A DNA stretch of 64,000 bases from Litoditis marina (GCA_964036275.1 OZ038439.1:10248904-10312903), one strand, 5' to 3'; counted from the first letter of the stretch, positions 1-11,124 are shown. Program-made: numbers and translations. Notes: a model not told the origin generated them from the sequence alone.

Positions 1-285
1 TCTTCTAATTCTTGTGTCGCTCTCATTTGGAGCGCAGATAAAACTACCGAATATTTGTATGTTTCAAAATCCTCTGCCACAATTATTTTCCTTTCAGAAC
101 ATTATAACACACGTTTTCGCAGTTGAAAACAGTGTGAAAAAATGTGCCTAAAGTTTTCCCTGAATACGATTTATAACAAAAGGAAAAACCCTTCACACAC
201 ATTTATATTGTTTTAAAGTATTTCAACATGTTCAAAAACTGCCTTGAAAGTTCATTGGCAAGCTGCCCAAGTCCAGTTGGGAAAT

Positions 286-458
286 GCTCAGACAATTGGC
301 CAGCCACTTTTTTATTGGCTGAACGAGAGAGTATGCAGGTCAGCGAGACGCAGACTGTCTCAGCCTGTCTGCGCGTCATTGACCTGCATGCTCTCTCGTT
401 TTTGTAGCTGGCCAGTTGCAGAAAGTTGGCGGTAATCGTTCTGAGTGTGCTAACTATA
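286..458. mobile_element. Palindromic GGCCAGC element forming a splice donor
   Basis: Inverted arms around GACCTGCAT..CTCTCTCG and its mirror at 320-400; the right end is ...GTTCTGAGTGTGCTAACTATA at 458. Exon 3 of the membrane protein gene ends at 460, so the intron begins G (459) then T (458) of the element. The sister copy is at 46974-47161. Confidence 0.65.
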
Positions 459-459
459 C

Positions 460-2149
460 CTGAACTACTCTTTGAGTCCTTTCCATATTATATGCTTTTT
501 CGTTCTCTTCAACGAGGTACCAATGCATTTGCTTGTTAAAATAGAAGCCGCAACCATCCATGAAATATTGACAAGCCCCCCAAACGGAAAGTACAGTGTA
601 GAATGAAACCAGCAGATATACCATGGTTGATGTGAACAGTTGTAGAAGTCTGGAAAGGGGCGTGGCCTAATTTTCACGCTGTAGTTCCTGAGTTATCATG
701 ATTATTTGGCAAATTCTTCATTTTACCGCGCTTTTCGTTAACCGCGCCAGTTAATCGCGAACCAAATAAATGGTTAAAACTTTTGTTAACCACTTGGTAA
801 CCGCGAATTTCGCCCAAAATACGTTGAAAAAAGGTTACTAAAGGGTTAATAGAAATATGGTTATCTGGAACCCGGTTAACAATTAACTGGCAGGGTTAAC
901 GAAATTTGCGGTTCCTTGTGGAATTTGCCTGATAATTCATATAAATCACGAAGAAACTTTTTCCATTTTTGTGTAGATGCCCAAAATAGACCTGTTTAGA
1001 ACTTCTTTGCGGAAACGAGATTAGTAATTTTCATTACAATACAGAACTTTCAATTAGCTTCTTGCTCGGCACCGAATTAGTTCTTGAAATACCTTCTGCG
1101 TCAAACTTCAATAACTCAATGTAATTATTGAATTAATTAGACATTCGGGAATAACAATTTATCTCACCCACGGCGGTGTGTGTATTGAATTCCGGTTACA
1201 AGTGAATCTTAATTTAATTACAGAACAATTTGTGTTTTGTGATTTTATCTAGAGAATTCAGTGCACAAATAACCATAAAAGAGCTTTCCGATTCGATTTA
1301 AGGAAACCACAAAACATTGATTGCCTATACGTAGTTCATATCATTACTGGATAGACTCTTGCAGTAAACAGTTGAACTTTCGAGAAGAGTTTTCTAACAA
1401 ACTAACAGTTCTCTATTTTTTGAAGTCGATCAATTTTTGAGTTTTGGATGGTGGGAAAGGTAGGGTTTCCTCTCAGTAGAGGAAAGAAAATGATACCTCG
1501 GTTTATACAGTGCCATTGTGTGTAGAATAGCCAATGTTGGGAAGTAAAAGAGGGTGGAAAACCAGGCATACAATCGAAGGAGAGCGAATATGTTCACGTA
1601 GGGGCATTCTGGAAGGAATTCCACGTGGATTGCACGTGATTGAATGTGTTACAGGTAATCCGGTTGTAAATAAAAAGGTTGTAAAAATTGTAGTTGTCAG
1701 TTTCCAATATAGCTCAGTTCTACGTGAAATGACAGCACATTCTGAAGTAGGAAGAGTCACACGTGAAGAGCACGTGAAGAGGAGAACTGTTCCTGGTGTT
1801 TGACTGACACTATGTTCAACTGCTCAACGTCAACGAAACACATTATGTTCACCGTATCGTAACTTATTTTTAACACATTTCTACTCACTTCTACAAACTG
1901 GTTCGAGGTTGAGTTGGTTAATTAGTACTCACCAATAGTCACCTTCTCAATCAACTCGCTGGTGAAATCGACAGTGATTTTAACGATCAGATTGCAAATT
2001 TCGGCAAAAATGATAAATTTTATAAGAATAATTGTCGGATTTAGTCGAGAATCAACACGTACAACGATGGAAAACAGAATGACGAGGTCGACTACAAGTA
2101 GTGAACCGGCCACAGCCAGTTTGAACAGAGGAATCAGAGTCTCTTCCAT
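460..2149 (-). CDS. Four-pass membrane protein paralog, 3' part outside window
   Basis: I do not recognise this family. Three phase-compatible exons: 2149-1933 (ATG at 2149), 1608-1497 and 649-460; they give 173 residues and stay open into an intron that runs off the left edge. Hydrophobic stretches lie at about residues 8-31, 40-60, 78-102 and 115-140, predicting a four-pass integral membrane protein. The last exon has a conserved Cys/Gly patch (CQYFMDGCGFYFNKQMHW). Exon lengths (217, 112 and 190 nt) equal those of the paralog at 6602-10414, and about 61 of 72 residues of exon 1 are identical, so this is a tandem duplication. The ATG lies 2 nt after a TTTTCAG acceptor, consistent with a trans-spliced start. 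The donor of the third exon (459/458) is formed at the edge of a TATAGT-ended repeat. Expression and function are unknown. Confidence 0.72.
711..930. mobile_element. GGTTAACC/CCGCG repeat
   Basis: Ends TTGGCAAATTC and GAATTTGCC; internal motifs GTTAACCGCGCCAGTTAA, GGTTAAC. The second copy is nested at 15931-16180. Confidence 0.55.
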
Positions 2150-2215
2150 TTCTGAAAAGAAAATGGAAATGTTATAGGGTGTGCCAAATTTAAGCTGTGG
2201 AATCAAGCACATTTG

Positions 2216-2279
2216 TCAGTACACAGCGGAAATTGAGATATACAGTACCCTCGCTCTTTTCTGTTGGCGAAGAATATAT
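2216..2279 (-). mobile_element. tRNA-like TATAGT element, fragment j
   Basis: Only the tRNA-free end is left: GTACACAGCGGAAATTGAG, GATATACAGTACC and the GTTGGCGAAGAATATA terminus. Confidence 0.6.
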
Positions 2280-4595
2280 ACTTGAGCCCCCCCTCAGGGC
2301 CAGTCTGTCAAAATAAATCGAATCAAGTAAACCTTGGAAATGTTACGAACATGTGATTACGAATATTTGTAAAGTTATAAATGGAGCAAACCATTATGCT
2401 ACGTTTGATTCCAGATCAAATTTCGGGTAAATTCTATTGCATTGTAATGCCTCTGAATCTTGACCATGCTCTGACCTGTAGTCGAAGCAATGAACTGACA
2501 TTGGCTAACTTACCTAGAACTTGACAAGAGTACATGGAGTATACTTATCTCTCGCGAGAAAGTGTTTCAATTGAAAATGTTATTTCTGTGTCTTTTATAC
2601 TACGAGGAAGGGAAATCGGAGATTGAAATAGTAATAGGAGGTTATAAGTGGCAATTTCGTGGAGAATACAGATCGGGCACTTCAGGTACGTCAACACAAA
2701 TTATTTTAAAGACACACTTTGGTTCCTGCTTAAAAAAAAGTTTCACGTTTCACCCAATGTAGGACAATTATATCCAGAGCGCGATTTTAGGATTTTTTTG
2801 CAAAAGAACGAAAAGTTTTTGCATTATAACGACCTGATCAGGTCAAGATTGGAGGGGTTACAGTAGTTTTATTCGAAACAAAACTATTGTGACGAGCTTT
2901 GGCTAAAGTGTTAAGAATATATAAATTTTTATCAACGTGTTTTTTAAACATTAAAAAATATAGACACCAAAAGAACTCCGGTTTCGGAACTGAGACATTG
3001 ATTTCTCTTATTCCTGATACATCTGCAACGTTCAAGAGATTGAACAGGTGAAAAGATATTCTCAGAGAAAAGTTATAAAGTCATGTACGCATTGGTAAAT
3101 TCTCTTGTTTTCTCAAATGAAGTACGTAATCGAAATGGGGAATAAAATTACACTTTTTTTGTTGAAAAAATAAACAGTTGAAGTTTTGTCTAGCCCACGT
3201 AGGCGTATATTAACTTCCGTTTACGTTCACAAATTTTACAAACCGGAATTTGAACTTAACTATATAGTTGAATTTCAAACTAACACTTATGGGTTATCTA
3301 TGAACATCACGTTTGAAATGATAGATCAGGTAGTAAAACGTACAACGGCTAGCTCTCAATTAACTTAGAACACTTAAAATGTCTTGTACTTAATTGAATT
3401 TGCAGCGCGAAACCATTTATTGGACGTAAACACAAACGTGTGTCACAAAGCCCGCCAAAGCTCATGAGAACTTCACGGGAACTTCCCATGAGATATATAC
3501 AGAACCAGAACCATCTCATGACGTACCCATTATTGTATAATTCCTTCTATTAACTGAAACGGAGTTGCTCCGGACAAAACATGATTGATTATTTGACCTA
3601 ATTCTGGATTGTTTTTTCATTTAAATGTCGTAGAGTAACCTTATAAGTCAATGTGTACTAGAAAACAAAAAATTCACGTGGTCATAGTGAATATCATCAA
3701 AATGGGAGCTGTTTCAATGCATGCACACAAGCTCTCTGGTATCTCCTAAGTTTGAAGCTACTATTCACTTGACAAGCATGTTGAGCTGAGAAATTACATA
3801 CAATACAATACATTAAATCAATATACACTAAGAACAGCTTTATTCTTCTCTCGAATCACGAGGTGTCGTTTGAAGGTGTCGTTGGCGTTGTAAAAGGGCG
3901 CTGGGAGTTGAAAAAAATAGTGTTCTAGGAAGACAACGGCTATTCTTCAACAACCTTATCAGGTTACATTCAGGTTGCAATTTTAGGAACCCATAGATAC
4001 TTTTTACGTGCACGTTTGACGTCGTCAAAAATACATGAATGTGGCCTAACTAGTGAAAATGATTTTGAACGTGCGAAAGGCAAATCCTCTTCTAATTCAG
4101 TTCTTCTATTCTTCGAACGAGTCAACAATGACTTTATTACGTAACCAAGGAACGTAATGTGATCATAACAATTTGTTACTGATAGAGCAAAAGTCGCCCA
4201 GGTAGTATAGTTTGCAAAATTAACGTGTTTTACGAACTAGAAAAACCGAAGACCGTTAACAGTTCTGAGTACTAATCTACTAATCTACTCTAATTGTTCA
4301 CTACTCTCAGTCGAGCTACTATTAAAATTGTTTGTAGGTTGTTTGCAGCACAAAGATCGTACATTTGAAAATCATTCTTCATAGTTTAAACACATTAAAG
4401 ACACATTGGAAACCAAAAACTTCATAGAAAACTGATACAAACTGTACATCAGAGTATGTACAAAATACAGTAGAGTATGAGAGATTAAACTAAATGTTGT
4501 TGAAACCACAACTTTACAAGAAACGTTTGTACAGAATACAGCTTGAAAAAGTTGAAGACGTTTGAGTGAAAACAAGTACAAACTGTACGCAGGGG
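2280..4595. other. No gene recognised
   Basis: A+T-rich sequence with only short open frames. A partial CTCATGAG repeat lies at 3460-3530. Part of this stretch would be upstream of the membrane protein gene that starts at 2149. Confidence 0.5.
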
Positions 4596-4831
4596 TATAG
4601 TCTGTTCCACGCACTTATAACCCTCTACAGTAATCTGCGCGAGCTTACAGGTCAGCGTTAGGTAGTTTAATGTTTTTAGAATGACTTCAATTTTTGCCTC
4701 TATGTTGTCTACCTTTACTTCTACCAACTCTGGAAGTTTGAAACCAAAATATTAATGTATTCATTAGAAAAAGCCTCCTGAATATTTTACAGATTACTGT
4801 AGAAGGACATTGATTGGTGAAACGAACTATA
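4596..4831. mobile_element. 236-bp TATAGT element, CTACAGTAATC family
   Basis: Starts TATAGTCTGTTCC and ends GGTGAAACGAACTATA with sub-terminal CTACAGTAATCT and its inverse. Its length equals the copy at 50331-50566. A tRNA-like element is attached at its right end. Confidence 0.75.
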
Positions 4832-5024
4832 GAGTGAGTACCAAATCTATACATTTCTGTCTCTGGCCGGGATCGAACCCGCGAGCAAAAGTTTCGTAGC
4901 AGAACCACAGTGCTATTAGAGCACATAACTGGCAAGCTTTGGAATCGAGGACATGTGTGCGTACACAGCGGAAAGTGAGATATACAGTACCCTCTCGCCT
5001 TTCCGTTGGCGACGAATATATGTA
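4832..5024 (-). mobile_element. tRNA-like TATAGT element, copy b
   Basis: Directly abuts the end of the 236-bp repeat at 4596-4831. Box B region reads GGTTCGATCCCGG on the minus strand; the box A region is shortened. Confidence 0.7.
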
Positions 5025-5369
5025 CCAAACAGTGGAGAAACCGAGATAAAACTACATGTTGAAATCAGAGCTTTTACGCAAACTGCTTCGACAAAATACA
5101 GCTTATATTTCATATTTCATATTTATTAATCCACGTCGTTTCGTTACGAGGCGGTGTTCATCATACATGTTACAGATCTGTGTAGCAGCAGTTTCTTGTA
5201 AGGTCTTGGTCCCTTTCCTTCAGCTTGTGAAACGAGAAACATCTCTGACGAAAATTCAACAAAAATTCGCTCCGTGTGTAGTTTAAACATTTAAATTGTA
5301 GTACAAACTCAATCGACGGGGCGCTTTGCTGTCTTTGTTGAGGAAATGAAGACTTCAGCTTGATAGAGT

Positions 5370-5960
5370 CTCACTGAGATCGCGTTGGTGTGTGAAAATC
5401 ATACTACAAATCATAAATGACATTACCAATTTACAGAATACAACTAGAAAAACAGCGCGCTTGATCGGGTTGCACTGAGATCAAACTACAATTTCAACCA
5501 TAGACTTGTTCGACTTGTAACTTCACTAAAAAATCGTGTTGGCATGTGTAAAGTTTAAATACTTTTTGCAGAAATTTGCAGATAACTGACGTCATACACA
5601 TATCACATCATCACTGAGAGCGTGTTGGCTTGTAGAAAGTTCCGATTACTGCACTTCGTGTTTTGGTGAAGCAATTTAAACCAAACTACATGTTTAAACT
5701 AAACATTACCAAAGACACTATCAATGTACAGAACAATACTCAAAAAACAGTCCGCTTGGCCGGGTTCAAACTACAATTCAAACTATTAACAAATCCAAGT
5801 TTTACAGTAGGAAGATCGTGTTGGTGTGTAGAAAACACCATCAACGTAGTGTCATGGTTACTTGAAGAGGGAGATCAAACTCTATACTAGAAACCAGTGA
5901 ATGAGAACTTCACTACGACGAGCGTGTGGGCGTGTAAAAAGTTCCAACAACGGCATTCCG
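5370..5960. repeat. Diverged tandem repeat with GATCAAACTAC
   Basis: Units start near ATCGCGTTGGTGTGTG (5378), GAGCGTGTTGGCTTGT (5618), GATCGTGTTGGTGTGT (5814) and GAGCGTGTGGGCGTGT (5919), separated by AAACTACAA and CAGAACAATAC-type linkers. Ten or more other GTAGTTTGATC / GATCAAACTAC inverted pairs are spread over 55.3-59.7 kb, which is otherwise gene-free. Confidence 0.45.
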
Positions 5961-6111
5961 TATTTTTGTGGAGAAAACCAAGTATACAACTCCCTTCATG
6001 TTGCACACAAATGGCTCGATTGTGGTGAAAAAAATACAGAGAGGCGAGTGGACCCTGAAATTAGTGACGTCGTTTATTGTTGTGACGTCATCAATTATGG
6101 TCATGACGTCA
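5587..6111. promoter_or_regulatory. CRE-like (TGACGTCA) sites
   Basis: Perfect palindromic TGACGTCA octamers at 5587-5594, 6083-6090 and 6104-6111, with a near match (GTGACGTCG) at 6064-6072. The last two are 21 bp apart, about two helical turns. Such sites bind CREB/ATF-type bZIP proteins. They lie 0.3-0.8 kb beyond the exon at 6432-6574 and may belong to it, to an unseen gene, or to a repeat. Confidence 0.4.
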
Positions 6112-6165
6112 TATTCGGTCGTTTTCCATAGCTAGCGACTCCAGTGTACTGCACGCTTACACTGG

Positions 6166-6416
6166 TCTAGAAGAGAGAGAGACATAAGAGAGATAGAGAG
6201 ATAGGGAAAAATAGAGAGAGAGAGGGTAAGACAGTAATAGATGAAGTAAGGATAAGAAACGAAGACACATGTAGACAAAACGGGGGGAAAAGAGTGAGAT
6301 AGAAAGTAAGAGATAGAGAGATGTAGAGAGAGAGAAGGAACGAGGGAATTAGAAAGCGAGAGAGAATGAAAGAGAGGTGCAGAAAAAGAAAAGAAAGAAA
6401 GAGAGAGAGAATTGAA
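6166..6416. repeat. GA-rich microsatellite
   Basis: Interrupted (GA)n with GATAGAGA words. Confidence 0.8.
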
Positions 6417-6431
6417 AATACTTTAACTCAC

Positions 6432-6574
6432 CCTCCACACACGTTAAATGTAAGTGAGCAATTCAGTAAAATCAGTGCCACGATGATGAAAGTCCGTGCG
6501 AATTGAACTTCGACCTTTGCGTCAGGGGTCAAGGCGGCGTCAGAACTAACCACCACATTGTACATCTTGAAGAA
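6432..6574 (-). CDS. First exon of an unrecognised gene, operon-like position
   Basis: An open exon with acceptor TTGCAG before 6574, ATG at 6565-6563 and donor GTGAGT starting at 6431. It encodes 44 residues plus two bases of a split Gly codon. The N-terminus is polar (MYNVVVSSDAALTPDAKVEV) and is followed by one strongly hydrophobic span (about residues 25-42) and a Cys-Gly. It lies only 27 bp after the stop of the four-pass protein gene on the same strand, so it could be a downstream cistron that uses the TTGCAG as a trans-splice site. I could not find the next exon: phase 2 here does not join to the exon at 2149. Alternatively it is an orphan exon of a decayed gene. Confidence 0.4.
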
Positions 6575-6601
6575 CTGCAACGGGGATGATGAACAAATAT
6601 A

Positions 6602-9600
6602 TCAGTTTGTTGGCTCAAAAGGTGGTAAAGTTTGGTTTTCTGGGAAAACGTACAGGCTGAGAACCTGTGGTGGTGGAGCATCGTAGTTCAGAGCCATCAG
6701 ATTTAGCGTCTCTCCAGTTCGCCAATGTTTCTCGAATGTGACGGAGAGTATGATCTACACCCTATCCTGTTGTATTCGTAGTTTGATCACGTGGCTTTTT
6801 GGACGGAACCGGTGAATTGTGCCGTGAATCCACATCAAACTACAACTACTACAAAGGTTTGATCACCTTTGCTTATAGTCTGTTTCACCAATCGATGTAC
6901 TCCTACAGTAATCCGTCAATAATTCAAGGGGATGTTTTCTAATGAACAAGTCATTACTTTGGTTTCAAATTTTCAGAGTTAGTAGTAGTAAACATTCAGA
7001 ATACACTGCTGAGAAGTTCTGAATTCGCTAGTATACCACAATTTTACCTGGAACTCAGAACAAGCGTCGTTGCAAAACAGTAAATAACTGTTTATACAGA
7101 GTGGCTGTCATATATATTGATTATCCCTCTCGTCGTCTGACGTCTCTTCGGGGCACACTATATCTCTAGATTTGATGCAATACAGTTTCGACCAAACGCG
7201 AGTTTGTAATTAACAGAGCGCGTTCCGAGAAGTGTTAGCAGATTACTGTAGAGGGTTATAAGTGGATGGAACAAACTATACCGTATTTGTGGCGGGTTCG
7301 ACTCGCGAAAAGCTGCGAACAATCAGTTTCAGGCAAATGAATGCGGAAAGTAGAAAAGTCAGCCCAATCGATGTTACCTGAAATCTCAAATCTCAATCAG
7401 AAGGATCAAAATTTATTTGTGGTCAATGAGTGAATTCATGGTAAATGTTTGGCAAATGTGACTTGTTTGGTGGCAGCTTCAGGGTTTTTCTCAATTATCA
7501 CAAATTTGTTCGTTTATTGTTCTCAGATTAAAGAAATGTTAACGTTGAGAGCGAACTTGTATAGTTCGCACAGTTCCCAACTGGACTTGGGCAGCTTGCC
7601 AATGAAATTTCAAGGCAGTTTTTGAACATGTTGAAAACTTCAAACAGTAGAAATCTATGTGAATTGTTCTTCCCCATCGTTACAATTCGTATTCAAAAAA
7701 ACTTTCTTTTAAAATATATGTTTTCTCCAAATAACAGTCTTCCAAAGTTTTTGGCACGCTGCCAACGAGTTCAGTTGGGAAATGTGAGCACTTTAAACGA
7801 AAAATTGAAGACTGAAGGTTCAACAGCTAGCTATAGTGCTCACATTTCCCAACTGGACTCGTTGGCAGCGTGCCAAAAACTTTGAAAGACTGTTATTTAG
7901 AGAAAACATATATTGTGTAGAAATTTTCTCTGAATACGAACTGTAACAAAGGAGAAGAACCCTACATACAAATTTCTATTGTTTTGAAGAATTTCATTAT
8001 GTACAAAAACTGCCTTGGAATTTCATTGGCAAGGTGCCCAAGTCCAGTTGGGAAATGTGCGAACTATATATCAACTCCACTTTGTCATGTAGCAAACATT
8101 GCATTATACTATACAAAGTAAAACACAGCCAAAAATGAGAACTACAGTATGAAACCGTCCTACTTTTTGTCGCCGATTGTGAAATATAGTCTTTTCCATT
8201 CCTACTGAGACTCCTACAGTAGGATTTCGAAACTTCCAAGCCGTTCTGCTCCCTTACCTTTGATCGGAGAGGTGAAGGATTTACGTACCTCATGCTCCTT
8301 CTCAGGTAAAGTAAATATACGAGAGAATTTTTTATGAACTTTATTTTCAGCTTCACCACAGCCTTCGGAAAGTTTGTAAGGTTACTGTAGGAGTCTCAGT
8401 AGGAATGGTGAGAACTATAGCCTACCTGAAGTATTCTCTGATTCTCTTCTATATACATTGCCTTTTCATTCTTCTCATCAAGTTGCCAGTGCATTTCTTT
8501 GCTAAAATAGAAGCCGCAACCATCCACAAAATATTGACAGGCAGCCCAAACTGCGAGTAGAATGTAGAGCAAAACCAGCAGGTAGATCATGGTTGAGGTG
8601 AACATTTCTAACAGTCTGAAAGGGGCGTGGCTTAATTTTGACTCTAGATTTGTGTTGGCATCTTCCTTCTTCTCCCTACTCTTTTCTCTTTGTAAGATTA
8701 CTGAATAGTTTCACTTGGAGTATGTAAACAGCATACAATAACCGTGGAAACACTTTTGTTCAACTGTTTCTTGGGTTTTTCTATCTAAATTTCCAAAATA
8801 AAAGTTTTGAGATTTGAACTCCTTGCGCCGAGACCAAAACATCCAGTTCAATTCAGGTAATAAGACATCCGCTTCAATTTCTCAATCAGTTCTCGAAAAA
8901 CATAAAACGTCATTGATTCAATTGAACTTTCAAATTAATTTGACATTTGACACATTCGGGAAATGAAAATTATCGCCCACGGGTGTACATATTTGGTACG
9001 TTTCCGACAGAAACTAATTTTAACTATAGAAAACAAATTCAGATTATAACGCAATCTCGTTACTATACAAAATTGTGTAGTTGGCATCACTCCTACTGTC
9101 CTACTGAATAAAGTTCTAACTTTTTAATGGCGGTTTTTTCAGTGAAAACCTTAACTTTGTCCGAAAACTTTGTTCAAGACTTTTTGCAACAGGAAAGTCA
9201 GAATCGAATGCGAGAATTTATGAACTTCCCGGTGACATTTACAAAACTGAAACAAACTAAAAGTTGGCTGTCATAAGGTAAGAGTCGCAGTGGGAATGAA
9301 AAATGCTAAATTTTTTATAAAATTCAGATATCTTTCTAATTAACAAGAAAGAAACGATATACCTCGGCTTATATAGAGCCAGCGTGTGAAGAATGGCTAG
9401 TGTTGGATAGAACAGAAGGATAGAGAACCAGGCATACATGATCATCAGCACGAACACGTCCACGTAGGGACATTCTGAAAACTGCGCGTGAAGTCAAGTG
9501 ACGCTATAGTCGTCGCCCACGGAAAGGCGAGAGGGTACTGTATATCTCACTTTTCGCTGTGTACGCACACATGTCTTCGATTCCAAAGCTTGCGAATTAT

Positions 9601-10414
9601 GTGCGCTATTGGCACAGAGGTAGCGCCCTGCTACGAACCTTTGGTCGAACGTTCGATCCGGGCCAGAGACAGAAATGCATAATTTTGGCACTCACTATAT
9701 CTCTCCGGAGTGTGTGACAGGATTCGTGAGATTTTTTTCCTCTAATGATATAGGTTAGAGAAAAACATATGGTGCGTACCAAATTTATAAAATAGCCGCC
9801 TCATGTGAGATTCGAACCGGGCTCGAACGTGGACGAATCGAGTACATGTGTTCTTACACAGCGCAAAGTGAGATATACAGTACACCTTCGTTTTTCTGTG
9901 AGCGACGACTATTCTCGGATTTTGGTCTGCATGTACAGCATCAATTTTCAGATTTTGACGATAAACAGTGACACCAAACTATAAACACAGCGACTTACAG
10001 TAACATACACTGTATTGAGTTGATTTTCAAGAAGCGAGTTCTGAACACCACACTTCCACAAGCGTATATGATCTTCTGAATTGTACTACCAAGGTTTTTT
10101 CGATCAACATCCGTGAATTACGACTGAATTATGTTCAGAAATCAAACAACATTGAAGAGTCGGTTCGTCCCCATAGTTGTACGAAAATATGACTCACCAA
10201 CAGTAACATTCTGAATCAACTCGCTGGTGAAGTCTACGGTTATTTTTCCAATCAAATTGAAAACTTCGGACAGAATCAGGAATTTGATGAGAATAATTGT
10301 TGGATTTAGTCGAGAATCGACACGTAGAACGATGGAAAAAAGAATGACGAGGTCGACTACAAGTAGTAAACCGGCTACAGCTAGTTTGAACAGAGGAATC
10401 AGAGTCTCTTCCAT
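6602..10414 (-). CDS. Four-pass membrane protein, complete paralog
   Basis: I do not recognise this family. Exons: 10414-10198, 9474-9363, 8615-8426 and 6754-6602 (stop TGA at 6604-6602). All junctions are in phase (1, 2, 0) and give 223 residues. Predicted membrane spans are near residues 8-31, 40-60, 78-102 and 115-140. The hydrophilic C-terminal tail is rich in Pro and ends PPFEPTN. Residues around 138-150 (CQYFVDGCGFYFSKEMHW) are nearly the same as in the neighbour at 460-2149. The ATG lies 2 nt after a TTTTCAG acceptor (10415-10416 between), so the message may be trans-spliced. Intron 3 (8425-6755) is filled with three palindromic repeats. Another exon on the same strand starts 27 bp after the stop, suggesting a polycistronic unit. 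Weakest part: the last exon, whose acceptor is GTGTAG and for which no paralog is visible. Confidence 0.7.
6874..7280. mobile_element. CTACAGTAATC-family TATAGT element with an insertion
   Basis: Ends as in the 236-bp copies, but total length 407 bp. The extra part (about 7000-7210) includes a CTTCGGGGCACACTA stretch that also occurs near 59376-59450. Confidence 0.65.
7560..8068. mobile_element. Giant palindrome: two 240-bp TATAGT elements in inverted orientation
   Basis: The outer arms start TATAGTTCGCAC and end GTGCGAACTATA; the inner arms carry TTTGGCACGCTGCCAACGAG near 7755 and its inverse near 7860. The centre spacer is only about 45 bp. Each half equals the single element at 11125-11362. 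The transcript would fold into a hairpin with arms of about 230 nt. Lies in intron 3 of the four-pass protein gene. Confidence 0.75.
8185..8419. mobile_element. 235-bp TATAGT element, CTACTGAGACTCC family
   Basis: Ends TATAGTCTTTTCC and GGTGAGAACTATA; sub-terminal CCTACTGAGACTCCTACAG and its inverse. The right end lies 6 bp inside the intron from the donor of exon 3 (8426) of the four-pass protein gene. The full-length sister copy at 59637-59871 has the same length. Confidence 0.75.
9505..9700 (+). mobile_element. tRNA-like TATAGT element, copy a
   Basis: Ends TATAGTCGTCGCC and GGCACTCACTATA. Internal GGTACTGTATATCTCAC motif present. The tRNA-like part is diverged (box B region CGTTCGATCC). 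Confidence 0.7.
9770..9915 (-). mobile_element. tRNA-like TATAGT element, decayed copy c
   Basis: Only about 70 bp from copy a, in opposite orientation. The GAGATATACAGTA core and the TACCAAATTTATAAA end are kept; the A box and parts of the middle are lost. Confidence 0.55.
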
Positions 10415-10446
10415 GGCTGAAAAGAAATAAAAAAGGTTGGTTGTAG

Positions 10447-10553
10447 TAGGACGATTATGCGGTCCATTCGCAACGGTTTTTCAACTGCAATACATATTTC
10501 ACTTGCAGTTTAAAGGACCGTTGACACGGGATTGGTCCACAGAATCGTCCTTC
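10447..10553. mobile_element. AGGACGATTATG palindromic element
   Basis: About 107 bp; TIR AGGACGATTATG and inverse, inner arms CTGCAATACA/TTTAAAGGACCG. One of seven copies in the window; the centre is partly rearranged. Confidence 0.7.
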
Positions 10554-11124
10554 ATTAAACTCCACACATTCAGTAAGAATAAACATTCATAGCACAAGAT
10601 GACAAAACTACTTGAAAATGTGTTTTTATCGAAACAAAATCCAAAATACTAGAAGTCAACCTTTTCTACAGCAAAAACAACTACTCGGAAATGTCTAAGG
10701 GAACTAAAAACAACCATTTTAAAGGTCGATGAGGCCACATACAGGCTGCGTCTCTCTCACCTGCACACTCTCTCGTCGAGGCCCCTACAAAATTAGTTGG
10801 AAATGACTGGTAACTAAATGTGAAAGTTACGTATCCAATAAAGTTTAATTAGACAATACATTATGCGGACATAAGTACATGCGCCATTATCAAGAATTAC
10901 GACACACGCATATATGATAAACGAAAAGTTATTTTTGCTCGAAAGTAATATGAATAGATAAAGAAAAAGCGATAGGATTAGTTATAGGACGGTTACCAGG
11001 CAATAAAACTAGACAAAATTGGACCGATCAAAGGCCGTATTCATGGATATCCCAAACTTTGTATCCCAGTCTGCGTCGCACAAAACGCTCGCTATTTCTA
11101 TGATCTCATATCCAACCGGGATTA

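Noticed and set aside
4372..5113. Cluster of minus-strand open frames
   Set aside because: They lie across the 236-bp TATAGT repeat and the tRNA-like element; similar frames arise from sister copies at 57.6 and 12.2 kb.
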